Assembly: GCA_039045975.1 (NCBI GenBank)
Contig: JBCCJA010000024.1
Span: forward strand, 1 to 48,981
Direction: 5' to 3'
DNA length: 48,981 bases
Source: JBCCJA01 sp039045975
GTDB lineage: Bacteria > Planctomycetota > Planctomycetia > Planctomycetales > Planctomycetaceae
The position numbers and the translations under genes were made by a program. Shown piece by piece: positions 24,272 to 32,093 of this stretch. How positions within the stretch are numbered: position 1 is the stretch's first letter; each line of letters begins with the position of its first letter. Under the pieces are notes generated by a model, which made no database searches, was not told the DNA's origin, and saw only the letters and a program-made list of their open reading frames with translations.

Positions 24272-24525
24272 CCCGGACGTTCGAAGTCGCCGTGTTCGGG
24301 CCGCAGGCTGAAGCGGCGGGCGTCGACCGCCTGACGGTCGCCGTACCCGGGGACGGCCCCGTGACGGCCGGCGACGTCTTCGACGTAATCGGGCGGAGTT
24401 ATCCGGCCCTGGCCGGTTCGCTGAAGGTCAGCCGGCTCGCCCGGGACCACCGGTTCGTCGAGCCCGGGGCGTCCGTCTCCGAAGGAGACGAACTGGCGCT
24501 GATCGGCCTCGTCGGTGGCGGCTGA
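24268..24525 (+). CDS. moaD: Molybdopterin synthase sulfur-carrier subunit MoaD
   Basis: Small ubiquitin-like sulfur carrier, 85 residues, whose C-terminal glycine is adenylated and thiocarboxylated to serve MoaE. It has the beta-grasp pattern (FEVAVFGPQAEAAG, then VSEGDELALIGLVGGG) and ends in three glycines, one more than the usual GG end. The start is GTG at 24268, coupled to the mobA stop. Its catalytic partner moaE lies at 2346, so the two subunits come from opposite flanks of the nitrate island. Confidence 0.85.
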   Translation: MTRTFEVAVFGPQAEAAGVDRLTVAVPGDGPVTAGDVFDVIGRSYPALAGSLKVSRLARDHRFVEPGASVSEGDELALIGLVGGG

Positions 24526-24590
24526 CCGTGTCTCGGCCCGCTGCGACCAATGCCCCTCGCGACGTTGTCTCTTGAAGCTGTTCCAATACC

Positions 24591-24652
24591 AGCCCGCAGC
24601 GCGAGCTGTGGGTGTACGGAAAAAACTTCAGCCACGGCTCGCACTGCGGGCT
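24591..24652. repeat. Imperfect inverted repeat between convergent genes
   Basis: AGCCCGCAGCGCGAGCTGTGG (24591-24611) and its near-complement at 24632-24652 match at 19 of 21 positions around a 20-base spacer. It lies between moaD (plus) and the amidohydrolase gene (minus). Repeats beginning AGCCCGCAG are frequent in planctomycete intergenic DNA as far as I recall; that link is not proven here. Confidence 0.7.
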
Positions 24653-24702
24653 CATGACACGGTGTTTTGAAACCGCTTTGCCCTGTTGAAAACCACAATG
24701 AA

Positions 24703-24781
24703 ACAAGCCCTCGGCGCTAGCCGTGGAGGAAGTCGGGACGACAAAGCTATGTCCTCCACGGCTGGCGCCGAGGGCTCGTGT
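24703..24781. repeat. Long inverted repeat / possible bidirectional terminator
   Basis: The arm at 24703-24730 (ACAAGCCCTCGG, GCTAGCCGTGGAGGA) is complementary, with one substitution and a small bulge, to 24752-24780, around a 21-base spacer. TTTTT follows at 24785-24789. It is a different sequence family from the element at 24591 and sits just before the 3' end of the minus-strand amidohydrolase gene. It could end transcription arriving from moaD. Confidence 0.7.
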
Positions 24782-24806
24782 GGCTTTTTAACACCGCAAA
24801 TCGCTT

Positions 24807-26144
24807 TTACTCGGCGACCGCCGGAACGGCAGGCTGCTCGGATCCGGCCGCATCAACGATCGCGGCAAAATTCCCGTCGAGCAGCGCCGTGACGTCGGCG
24901 CGGATCGCGTCCTCCCGGACCGGCCACCGGGTATTCGCGAGTTTCTCGTACTGTCTGACGAGCACGTCCGCGATGACTTCGCGGCTGTGCCCCCACTTAT
25001 AAATTAAATGTTCGAGGACGCGGGCGTCGGAGTGCTGCGGGATGAACGACGTGCCGAGCAGTTCGAGCCGCAGTGAAGTCATCTCGTCGATGATCGACGG
25101 GATATTAAGAAACCACCAGCAGCCGAACGGCGTGAGGTTGCCGAACTTCCTGGCTAGCACCGCGAGCTGATGCTGGTCCTCGCGGGCGAGCAGCGTTACG
25201 AGGAACCGGACCCCAGGGAAGTCGACGAGCAGGCGGGTTAAGGAGTCGAGATCGCTGTTCGAGGACGCGTCGCCGGCGTCGGCCAGGGCCGGGTTCACGC
25301 CGCGGCGGACGCCGATCATCAACGCCATCGGCAGGCCGTGCGCCTCGGCGGCGGGCAGGATGACGTGTCGCAGGACGGCGGCGGCGGGCGAGCCGTCATC
25401 ATTTCCGCCGTAATAAAATTCGGGCGGCAGGCTGGCGGCGAGATAGATCGGCCGCATGCGGTCGATCCACTCGTCGAAGAACCGCCGCAGGCCCTCGAGC
25501 CCGGCCGCCGTCAACGCCGGCCGCGTCGGGACGTCGTAACCCCACGACGCGAGCTGTGATGACGCCCCGGCGAGGTCGTTCAACACCCGGTCGCAGCGGA
25601 GGACCGGCGCGAAGCGGTCGTCGCCCCCAAGCGTCGGGTCGTCCCGCCAGGCGGCGTGTTCGAGCGGGTCGAACACGTCGTTCGTCATCGTGACGCGCTT
25701 CACGCCGGCGAGGCGGAGCACTTCGTCGATCTGATCTTCGGGCGTCCGTGACGCGAACGCGGCCCGCAGCGTCGCCGGGTCGCGGGCGTCGAGGTCGTAC
25801 CCGAGCCGGTCGAGCACGGTCACGACGCCGCGGCAGGCCTCGCTGAGCGGCGTGCGGCGGACGAACAGGTGCTCCCAGATCAGGTCGGCCCGCGTCGACT
25901 TCTCTAACTTCCGGAAGCCGTCCGGGGTCATCCCGTCCGGCGCGACCCGGAAGAACTCGGCGACCAAGTAGTGGTAGGTCATCAGCTCGTCGAAGCCCCA
26001 CAGGCAGAAGCCCTGCGGGTCGGCGGGCGCCGGGTCGCTGCCGCGGAACGGCGTCCCGAAGCGGGGCGAGTACAGGTGCGTGTGCATGTCCCAGACGGGC
26101 GTCTCGGCGACGATCTGTCGGACCAGGCTGGCGAGGGCGGACAT
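24807..26144 (-). CDS. Amidohydrolase, uronate isomerase (UxaC)-like
   Basis: A 445-residue TIM-barrel metalloenzyme. The N-terminal WDMHTHLYSPRFG (His21, His23) is the first metal-binding motif of the amidohydrolase superfamily. Its overall length, a helical insertion after it, VKRVTMTNDVFDP, and a C-terminal half with PFGCWWFLN and GTSFIPQHSDARV resemble glucuronate isomerase relatives. Glucuronate isomerase interconverts glucuronate and fructuronate in the cytosol. The exact substrate is uncertain, and planctomycetes have several divergent paralogues of this fold. It is divergent from the NRAMP-like gene across 350 bp. Confidence 0.72.
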   Translation of the reverse strand: MSALASLVRQIVAETPVWDMHTHLYSPRFGTPFRGSDPAPADPQGFCLWGFDELMTYHYLVAEFFRVAPDGMTPDGFRKLEKSTRADLIWEHLFVRRTPLSEACRGVVTVLDRLGYDLDARDPATLRAAFASRTPEDQIDEVLRLAGVKRVTMTNDVFDPLEHAAWRDDPTLGGDDRFAPVLRCDRVLNDLAGASSQLASWGYDVPTRPALTAAGLEGLRRFFDEWIDRMRPIYLAASLPPEFYYGGNDDGSPAAAVLRHVILPAAEAHGLPMALMIGVRRGVNPALADAGDASSNSDLDSLTRLLVDFPGVRFLVTLLAREDQHQLAVLARKFGNLTPFGCWWFLNIPSIIDEMTSLRLELLGTSFIPQHSDARVLEHLIYKWGHSREVIADVLVRQYEKLANTRWPVREDAIRADVTALLDGNFAAIVDAAGSEQPAVPAVAE

Positions 26145-26494
26145 GGCGTTCGTTCTGGGAGAGTCGGGAGTGCGGGCCCCGACGGTGTCGCGGGCGGTTC
26201 GACGTCGGACGGGCCCGCCGGGGCGGAAGCACCGGCCCCTGCGTGAGGCTCGACCGCCGTCGGTCAGGACCGGGGCGCGCTGCGGGTCGCGGGACTCGAA
26301 ATTTGACAGATGTCACGACCATCCGCGAACCCGCCGACAGGCCTTTCCGCCCGAACCGGCCGACGCGGACGATTCCGGCCGGTCGGTCCACTCGGTAAGT
26401 ATGACGGGGTACGCATGAGTCGGCCGCGACGGCCGGCACAAGATCGGCGGTGCGACACGCTGCCGGTCCGGGTTCGAAGTCACAGACTAATCTT
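26145..26494. promoter_or_regulatory. Divergent intergenic region with a palindromic box
   Basis: 350 bp between the divergent amidohydrolase and transporter genes, so it should hold both promoters. It contains TGACAGATGTCA (26304-26315), a perfect inverted repeat with TGACA/TGTCA arms, overlapping a TTGACA hexamer at 26303-26308. A convincing -10 at the right distance is not visible. No coding sequence or RNA gene was recognised. Confidence 0.35.
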
Positions 26495-28279
26495 ATGAGC
26501 ACACACGACGACCGCATCGCACGCGACCGGGCGGCCCTGCGGGAGGCGGCCGGTCAGGGCCCGGCGGCCCGCGGTCTGACTTACCTGAAGCTGTCGGGCC
26601 CCGGGTGGCTGCAGGGCGCGATCACGCTCGGCGGCGGGTCGCTCGCCGGCGGGCTGTATCTGGGCGTCTTGTCGGGCTACGGCCTGCTGTGGCTACAGCC
26701 GCTCGCGATGGCGGCGGGCGTCGCGATGCTGATCGCGATCGTCTACGTGACGCTGTCGACCGGACGTCGCCCGCTCGCGTTGATGACCAAAGAGGTCAAC
26801 CCGGTCCTCGGCTGGGGCTGGGCCGGCGCGACGCTGATGGCGAACACGGTCTGGTGCCTGCCGCAGTTCTCGCTCGCGACGGGGGTGATGCGACAGAACC
26901 TATTCCCCGAGATGCTCGGCGGGGAAGGGGGGCTGGCGGTGACGGTCGCGATCCTCGCGGCGACGACGCTCGCGGTGATCATCTCTTACGAACGCGGCGG
27001 ACGCGGCATGGTCGTTTTCGAGGCGGTCATGAAGTTGCTCGTCGGCGTGATCGTGCTCTGCTTCGTGGCTGTCGTCGTGCGGCTGGGCCTGTCGGGGGCG
27101 TTGGGCTTTGACGCGATCGCGGCCGGGTTCGTCCCCGACGCGGCGGACGCGTGGACGACGCCGGCGACGCTGAAGGGCTTCTTCGACGCGGCGGGGGCCG
27201 CCGGGGCGGAGTTCTGGGGCCCGCTCGCGGCGGGCGAGCGGCGGGACGTGATGCTGACGGCGGTTGCGGTCGCGGTCGGGATCAACATGACGTTCCTGCT
27301 GCCGAACTCGGTGCTCGACCGCGGTTGGGACCGCGACTTCCGCGGCCTGGCCGTCTTCGACCTCGGTCTGGGGCTGTTTATTCCGTTCCTGATCGCGACG
27401 TCGTGCGTCGTGATCGCGTCGGCCTCGCAGTTTCACGGGGCCTACAACGAGCAGCTTGTCGCGGCGACGCCCGACGGGGCGGTCCCGGCGGAAGTCGCCA
27501 GCGGCAAGGCGGTGTCGGGCTATCTGAGTCTGCTCGACCGTCGGCTCGCGTGGGAGCGGGGCGCCGACGAGGTCGCGGGGCTTGGACCGGACGAACTCGT
27601 CGCCGCCCGGGCCGCGTTGCCCGAGGCCGACAAGCGGCTCGCGGCGATCTTGACCAAGCGTGACGCCGCCGATTTGGCCGACGCGCTCGCGCCGCTGACC
27701 GGCGCGACGGTCGCGCGGATCGTCTTCGGCGTCGGCGTGCTCGCGATGGCGTTGTCGACCGCGATCGTGCTGATGCTCATCAACGGCTATGTCTTCTCGG
27801 AGGCGTTCGACGCGCCGCGTCGGGGCGTGGTCCACTTCTGCGGCGCGTTGGTCCCGCTGGCGTTCGGCGTCGTCGCGCCGTTCGTGTGGTCCGAGGCGAT
27901 GTTCTGGCTCGCGGTGCCGACGTCGGTGTTCGGCATCATCTTCCTGCCGATCGCGTACGCGTCGTTCCTGATGCTGATGAACAGCCGCCGCGTGCTCGGC
28001 GACGACACGCCGCGAGGCGGGACGCGGGTCGCGATTAACATCGTGCTCTGCGGGGCGTTGCTGCTCGCGACGTTCGGGGCGGGGTGGAGCATCTGGGCCC
28101 GGACGGCCCCGTTCCCCGGCCTCGGCGTGCCGATCCGTTGGGTCGCGATCGCGGCGGCGGTCGCGTTCGCGGCCGCCGCGGTCGCCTGCCGCCGGACCGG
28201 CCCGGCGGCCGACGGTCAGGAAGCCGCCGACGGGAACGGCGCGACTGGCGTCGGCTCGCCCGATTCGGCCGACTCGTAG
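26495..28279 (+). CDS. NRAMP-fold transporter lacking canonical metal ligands
   Basis: A 594-residue inner-membrane protein with about 11-12 hydrophobic helices and the LeuT/NRAMP look (GPGWLQGAITLGGGSLAGGLY, SGYGLLWLQPLAM, ISYERGGRGMVVFEAVMK). The family's metal ligands appear changed. The helix-1 DPGN motif aligns with LGGG, and the helix-6 MPH motif aligns with a segment reading NMTFLLPNS. A long soluble insertion (about 335-410, including ERGADEVAGLGPDEL) splits the later helices. Substrate unknown; Mn or Fe import is doubtful. The start is ATG 26495. Its 3' end overlaps the convergent Gfo/Idh/MocA gene by 64 bp. Confidence 0.72.
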   Translation: MSTHDDRIARDRAALREAAGQGPAARGLTYLKLSGPGWLQGAITLGGGSLAGGLYLGVLSGYGLLWLQPLAMAAGVAMLIAIVYVTLSTGRRPLALMTKEVNPVLGWGWAGATLMANTVWCLPQFSLATGVMRQNLFPEMLGGEGGLAVTVAILAATTLAVIISYERGGRGMVVFEAVMKLLVGVIVLCFVAVVVRLGLSGALGFDAIAAGFVPDAADAWTTPATLKGFFDAAGAAGAEFWGPLAAGERRDVMLTAVAVAVGINMTFLLPNSVLDRGWDRDFRGLAVFDLGLGLFIPFLIATSCVVIASASQFHGAYNEQLVAATPDGAVPAEVASGKAVSGYLSLLDRRLAWERGADEVAGLGPDELVAARAALPEADKRLAAILTKRDAADLADALAPLTGATVARIVFGVGVLAMALSTAIVLMLINGYVFSEAFDAPRRGVVHFCGALVPLAFGVVAPFVWSEAMFWLAVPTSVFGIIFLPIAYASFLMLMNSRRVLGDDTPRGGTRVAINIVLCGALLLATFGAGWSIWARTAPFPGLGVPIRWVAIAAAVAFAAAAVACRRTGPAADGQEAADGNGATGVGSPDSADS

Positions 28280-29304
28280 ATCGCCCGGATGAGCGCGACG
28301 GCCTGCCAAGCTTGGTCGGCCTCGACGCCCGACGGTTCGCCGGAGTCGATCGCGGCGAGGAAGTCGGCGATGTTCCGCGTGTGGTTCGAGTAGTCGATCG
28401 CGAGCGGGTCGGCCGCGCCGCCGTGCCCGTCGCCGGGGCCGTGGACCTTGCGGAACTCCTCGTCGTCGGGGCCTTCGTCGCGGAACCGCCACGTGACGAC
28501 CTGCTTCTCGTGGACCTCGATCGTGCCGTCGCGTCCGGCGATGTGGCAGCGCATCGCGGTCCCGGGCCACATCGCGGTCGAGGCGAGGACGACCCCGACC
28601 GCCCCGCCGGAGAATCGCACCGTCGCGACCGCGACGTCTTCGACCTCAATGAGGTCGGCGGCGTGGCCCCGCTTGGCGGTCAGCCCCGTGACCTCGACCG
28701 GGCGCCCGGCGCCGGCCGCGTCCGCGAGCCAGAGCATCGCGTCGACGGCGTGGATCGACTGGTTCATCAACGCCCCGCCGCCGTCGTAGCGGAGCGTCCC
28801 CTGCCACCGCGACGGGCCGTAGTACTCGTCGTCCCGCCACCAGGGCACGTAGGCGACCGCGGCCGCGACCTGTCCGAGCCGGCCGGCCGATGCGGCCTCG
28901 TGGGCGGCCCGGACGACCGGGTTGAAACGCTGCGGGAAGATGCCGCCGAGGCGTGCGGTCGAGCGGCCGGCGGCGGCGATGATCTCGCCGGCGCGGGCGA
29001 GGTCGATCTCGAGCGGTTTCTCGCAGAGCACGTGGACGCCGCGGTCGAGCGCCGCGACCGCCGGTTCTAGGTGCACGCCGCTCGGCGTGCAGATCGTGAT
29101 GACGTCGACGCCGGCCTCGTCGAGCAGCCGCTCGGGCGACGGGTACCAGTCGCCGCCGTGGCGGTCGCAGAACGCGCGGCCCTTCGCCTCGGTGCGGCAG
29201 CAGGCGGCGACGACCTCGGCGTTGTCGAGGTCGGCGATCGCCCGCGCGTGGAAGTCGGCGATCGCGCCGACGCCGACGATTCCGACGCGATGGGTCCGCG
29301 ACAT
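28216..29304 (-). CDS. Gfo/Idh/MocA-family oxidoreductase
   Basis: NAD(P)-dependent sugar or cyclitol dehydrogenase, 362 residues. It has an N-terminal Rossmann fold (VGIVGVGAIADFHARAI), the family motif CEKPLEIDL, and the C-terminal substrate domain with GGGALMNQSIHAVDAM, where the catalytic His of these enzymes sits. Substrate cannot be read from sequence. It lies downstream of a sugar isomerase/epimerase on the same strand with a 65-bp gap, so the two probably work on the same sugar or inositol. The 3' end overlaps the NRAMP-like gene on the other strand. Confidence 0.85.
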   Translation of the reverse strand: MSRTHRVGIVGVGAIADFHARAIADLDNAEVVAACCRTEAKGRAFCDRHGGDWYPSPERLLDEAGVDVITICTPSGVHLEPAVAALDRGVHVLCEKPLEIDLARAGEIIAAAGRSTARLGGIFPQRFNPVVRAAHEAASAGRLGQVAAAVAYVPWWRDDEYYGPSRWQGTLRYDGGGALMNQSIHAVDAMLWLADAAGAGRPVEVTGLTAKRGHAADLIEVEDVAVATVRFSGGAVGVVLASTAMWPGTAMRCHIAGRDGTIEVHEKQVVTWRFRDEGPDDEEFRKVHGPGDGHGGAADPLAIDYSNHTRNIADFLAAIDSGEPSGVEADQAWQAVALIRAIYESAESGEPTPVAPFPSAAS

Positions 29305-29369
29305 CAGCGACTCGCAGGTTGGGGGAAGGGGCTTCGTTTCGCAGGGGTCGATCGGACCGCGGCCCGGCG

Positions 29370-30371
29370 TCAGAGCGGCTCGACGGTGCCGCGGCGGTCG
29401 TGGGCGCAGCCGGCCTCTTCGAGGGCCGAGCAGAGCGCCCGCATGGCGACGCCGAGGCCGTCGGGTCCGCTGTACCAGCCGTACTGCCCGCCGCCGCGGA
29501 CGTGCGGCTCGAGGTCGAACAGCGGCCCGGCGAGGCCGAGTTTTTCGGCCTTCGCGGCGTGGGCGTCGAAATCGCCTTTCAGGTCGGCGATGACCCGCTG
29601 GTAGACGCCGCTGCCGGCGTCGACGGCCCGGTAGTCGGACAACGCGTCCTCCTCGACGTAGCCGGCCGTGTCGGTCGGCTCGGTCAGCGGGCGGTAGTCC
29701 TTGACGTGCACCCAGCCGAGGCCCGGCTTCATCGCCTCGTATTCGGCGTAGGTCGCGTCGGGCGAGAAGCCTTGAGTGATCAGATTGCCGACGTCGTAGA
29801 TCAGCACGAGCGCGGCGTCAGCGAGTTGGGCGTGGATCTCCTTGAGCAGGCCCCCGGTCCGGCCGACGAGGTTCGCCTCGACCTCAAGCCCGAACACGAG
29901 CCCGTGGGCGGCGCACCGCTCGGCGATCGGGCCGAGCCGGTCGACGGCGGCGGCGACATGCGCCTGCGGGTCGTCACCCTTCGGCGGATAGAACGAGAAG
30001 CCGCGGATCAGTCCCGTGCCGAGGGCGTTCGCGATTTCACACGCCCGTGTGACATCTTCGGCGAGGTAGTGCTCCGGCGGGACGTAGCGGTTCGCGGTCC
30101 CGTCGTCGAAGTCGAACAGCTTCACCTTGCCGATCGGCGAGCCGAGCGTCGCGACGCCGAGCCCGAACTGCCGGTTCAACTCGACGACGCGGGCCCGCTC
30201 GCCGGGCGTGAGGTCGATCGCGTTCTTGACTCCGTCGCCGAGGTCGATGAAGCGGACCGTATAGCGGCGGAGCCCAACGGCGGCGACCGCGGTCAGTTGT
30301 TCCTCGAACCGCTTCGAGGCGGACGCTTCGTCGGCGAAGGCGCTGAGCAAAACCTGTCGATCGGTCGTCAT
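29370..30371 (-). CDS. Sugar phosphate isomerase/epimerase (xylose isomerase-like TIM barrel)
   Basis: A 333-residue AP-endonuclease-2/xylose-isomerase-like barrel protein. Recognisable features are LLSAFADEASAS at the start, the strand with GLEVEANLVGRTGG (metal-binding Glu), LVLIYDVGNLITQG, and GWVHVKDYRP with a metal-binding His. These enzymes interconvert keto and aldo sugars or inositol derivatives using a divalent metal. It precedes the Gfo/Idh/MocA gene on the same strand, a pairing common in sugar and inositol catabolism. Confidence 0.8.
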   Translation of the reverse strand: MTTDRQVLLSAFADEASASKRFEEQLTAVAAVGLRRYTVRFIDLGDGVKNAIDLTPGERARVVELNRQFGLGVATLGSPIGKVKLFDFDDGTANRYVPPEHYLAEDVTRACEIANALGTGLIRGFSFYPPKGDDPQAHVAAAVDRLGPIAERCAAHGLVFGLEVEANLVGRTGGLLKEIHAQLADAALVLIYDVGNLITQGFSPDATYAEYEAMKPGLGWVHVKDYRPLTEPTDTAGYVEEDALSDYRAVDAGSGVYQRVIADLKGDFDAHAAKAEKLGLAGPLFDLEPHVRGGGQYGWYSGPDGLGVAMRALCSALEEAGCAHDRRGTVEPL

Positions 30372-30692
30372 CGGGCGTCGGTCTCGATTCGTCCGGGCTC
30401 GGAGGGCCCGGCGGCCGTGTCGGTGGTGGGTCGGACGTGCGTGCGCGGAGTCGCGTCCTCGCGTACGACGGACGCTACGACCGGTCCGCTCGGGCCGTCT
30501 CGCCGTGCGTTCCGGACGCGATCAGCACCGGTCGAGTATGCCGGCCCGACAAGGAGGTCGCTATCGATGCGTTCGCGAACGAGTGCGTCGTCGTGCCCGC
30601 ATTCCTCCAATGCGGACGCACCGACGGTGCCTTCACGCCTTGCCGATCCCTTCAGCCGCCGACGCCGACTTCGTCTCCGCCCCTCGATCACG
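30372..30692 (-). promoter_or_regulatory. Upstream region of the sugar isomerase gene
   Basis: 321 bp between pfkB (ending at 30693) and the isomerase start at 30371, all minus strand. It holds a perfect 12-bp palindrome CGTTCGCGAACG at 30570-30581, a possible operator about 200 bp upstream of the isomerase. Reading frames here give low-complexity Arg-rich products and are not believed. No clear promoter hexamers were found. Confidence 0.3.
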
Positions 30693-31628
30693 TCACCCGG
30701 GCGGGGCGAGGCCGAGTCGTGCCCGCAAACCGGCGAGCCGGTCGGCGTAGTCGGGCATCGCGCCCGGGCACGACGCGACGACCCCGCCCAGCCCGTTCGC
30801 GAAACGCAGCACGTCCCGGGTCGACAGGCCGTCGAGTAAGCCGAGCGTCAGCCCGGCCGTGAAGGCGTCGCCGGCGCCGACGGTATCGACGACGTCGGCC
30901 GGCGCCGCCGGCTCGAAGGTGACTTCCTCGCCGCGTTTCAAGACCGCGCCCTCGCCCCCGAGGGTGACCGCGATCGTTTTGCCCGACCTCCGGCCCAACT
31001 CGTCGGCGAGCCGATCGGGTGTGCCGGCCGGGACGCCGAACACCTCGCCGACGGCCTCGACCTCTTCGGAACTCAGCTTGAGCACGTCGCAGGCGTCGAA
31101 CGACGCGACGACGACGTCGTCGGCCCACCACGGCGGCCGCAGGTTGATGTCGAACACCTTCAGGCACCGGTCCGGCACCGACCGCAACGCGCGCCCGACG
31201 AAGTCACGCGTCGTCGCGTGCCGCTGGGCGAGCGTCCCGAAACAGACGGCGTCGGCACGTGAGAACGTCGCGGCCCATTCGTCGTCCCACGCTAGGCCGT
31301 CCCACGCCGTGTCGTCGTGGATCGTGTAGCCCGGCCCGCCACCGTCGGTGTGGACGTCGACGCGTGCCGTCGGACGTGTCGCCGACCGGCGGACCGCCGC
31401 CGTGTCGACCCCGCGGGCGGCGAGGTAGTCGACGAGTTCTTCGCCGTCCGCGTCGTCGCCGACGGCGGAGGCGACCACGCCGCGGTGCCCGCACTGCGTG
31501 ACATGAAACACGACGTTCGCCGGTGCCCCGCCCGGCCTGCGGCCGCGGTCGTCTGGGTAATAATCCCAGACGACCTCACCGAGGCCGACGACGGTCAGGC
31601 GGCGACGGGCGTGATCGGCGTTATCCAT
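30693..31628 (-). CDS. PfkB-family carbohydrate kinase
   Basis: A 311-residue ribokinase-family sugar kinase. It has the N-terminal GGAPANVVFHV segment for substrate binding and the C-terminal signature DTVGAGDAFTAGL, with the catalytic Asp and anion hole. The likely substrate is fructose or a similar ketose, because the opening VVGLGEVVWDYYPD matches fructokinase-like members. The start is ATG 31628; the longer frame to 31712 runs into unconserved upstream DNA. The amidohydrolase, isomerase and dehydrogenase downstream fit a scattered sugar-acid pathway. Confidence 0.85.
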   Translation of the reverse strand: MDNADHARRRLTVVGLGEVVWDYYPDDRGRRPGGAPANVVFHVTQCGHRGVVASAVGDDADGEELVDYLAARGVDTAAVRRSATRPTARVDVHTDGGGPGYTIHDDTAWDGLAWDDEWAATFSRADAVCFGTLAQRHATTRDFVGRALRSVPDRCLKVFDINLRPPWWADDVVVASFDACDVLKLSSEEVEAVGEVFGVPAGTPDRLADELGRRSGKTIAVTLGGEGAVLKRGEEVTFEPAAPADVVDTVGAGDAFTAGLTLGLLDGLSTRDVLRFANGLGGVVASCPGAMPDYADRLAGLRARLGLAPPG

Positions 31629-32093
31629 ATGAGCCCCTAAGGCGGCGTTGGGCTGAAGGCTACGTTCCCGACGTCCACAGGCCGAGTCGTTCCGGCCTCG
31701 ACGGATCGGCACGCGTGAAATGTCCGCCTTTGATTTAAGGGAGCCGTCGGTAGGCCTGAGTGACGCCAGTGTGCCGGCTGTCTCGCGCGGGGCGTGGGCT
31801 AACTAAATTCTTGGCGTTTAACACGCTCGTGGCGGTGCTGCCGCGGGGCTCGCTGCCGCTGATCTTAAAGTCTCGCGGCGTCGACCCGGCCCTGCCTGTG
31901 GGGCTGACCCCCACAACTCTCACCGACATATGCGGCTTCACACTCGTACTCGGCGTCGCGCACTTCTACTGCCGTACTGGTCCCGGAGAAAACCGTCAGA
32001 AAGCCGAAACAGACGGTTCAAGAACTGCCCGTAGCAAACGAAGAAAGCTGACGACGGCCGACTGTTTCAACGCCTTGGCAGGGCGGGCCGCGT
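31629..32093. other. Non-coding region with short palindromes, lower GC
   Basis: 465 bp between the start of pfkB and the 3' end of the GH10 gene. Base composition is more mixed than in the genes. TGTGGGG (31897-31903) and CCCCACA (31909-31915) form a hairpin with a five-base loop. A plus-strand frame from 31760 (138 residues) has no recognisable domain, runs antisense into GH10 and is not called. The pfkB promoter should be near 31630-31740. Confidence 0.4.

Noticed and set aside
26468..26485. GGTTCGAAGTC, resembling a tRNA T-arm
   Set aside because: No acceptor, D or anticodon stems can be built around it.
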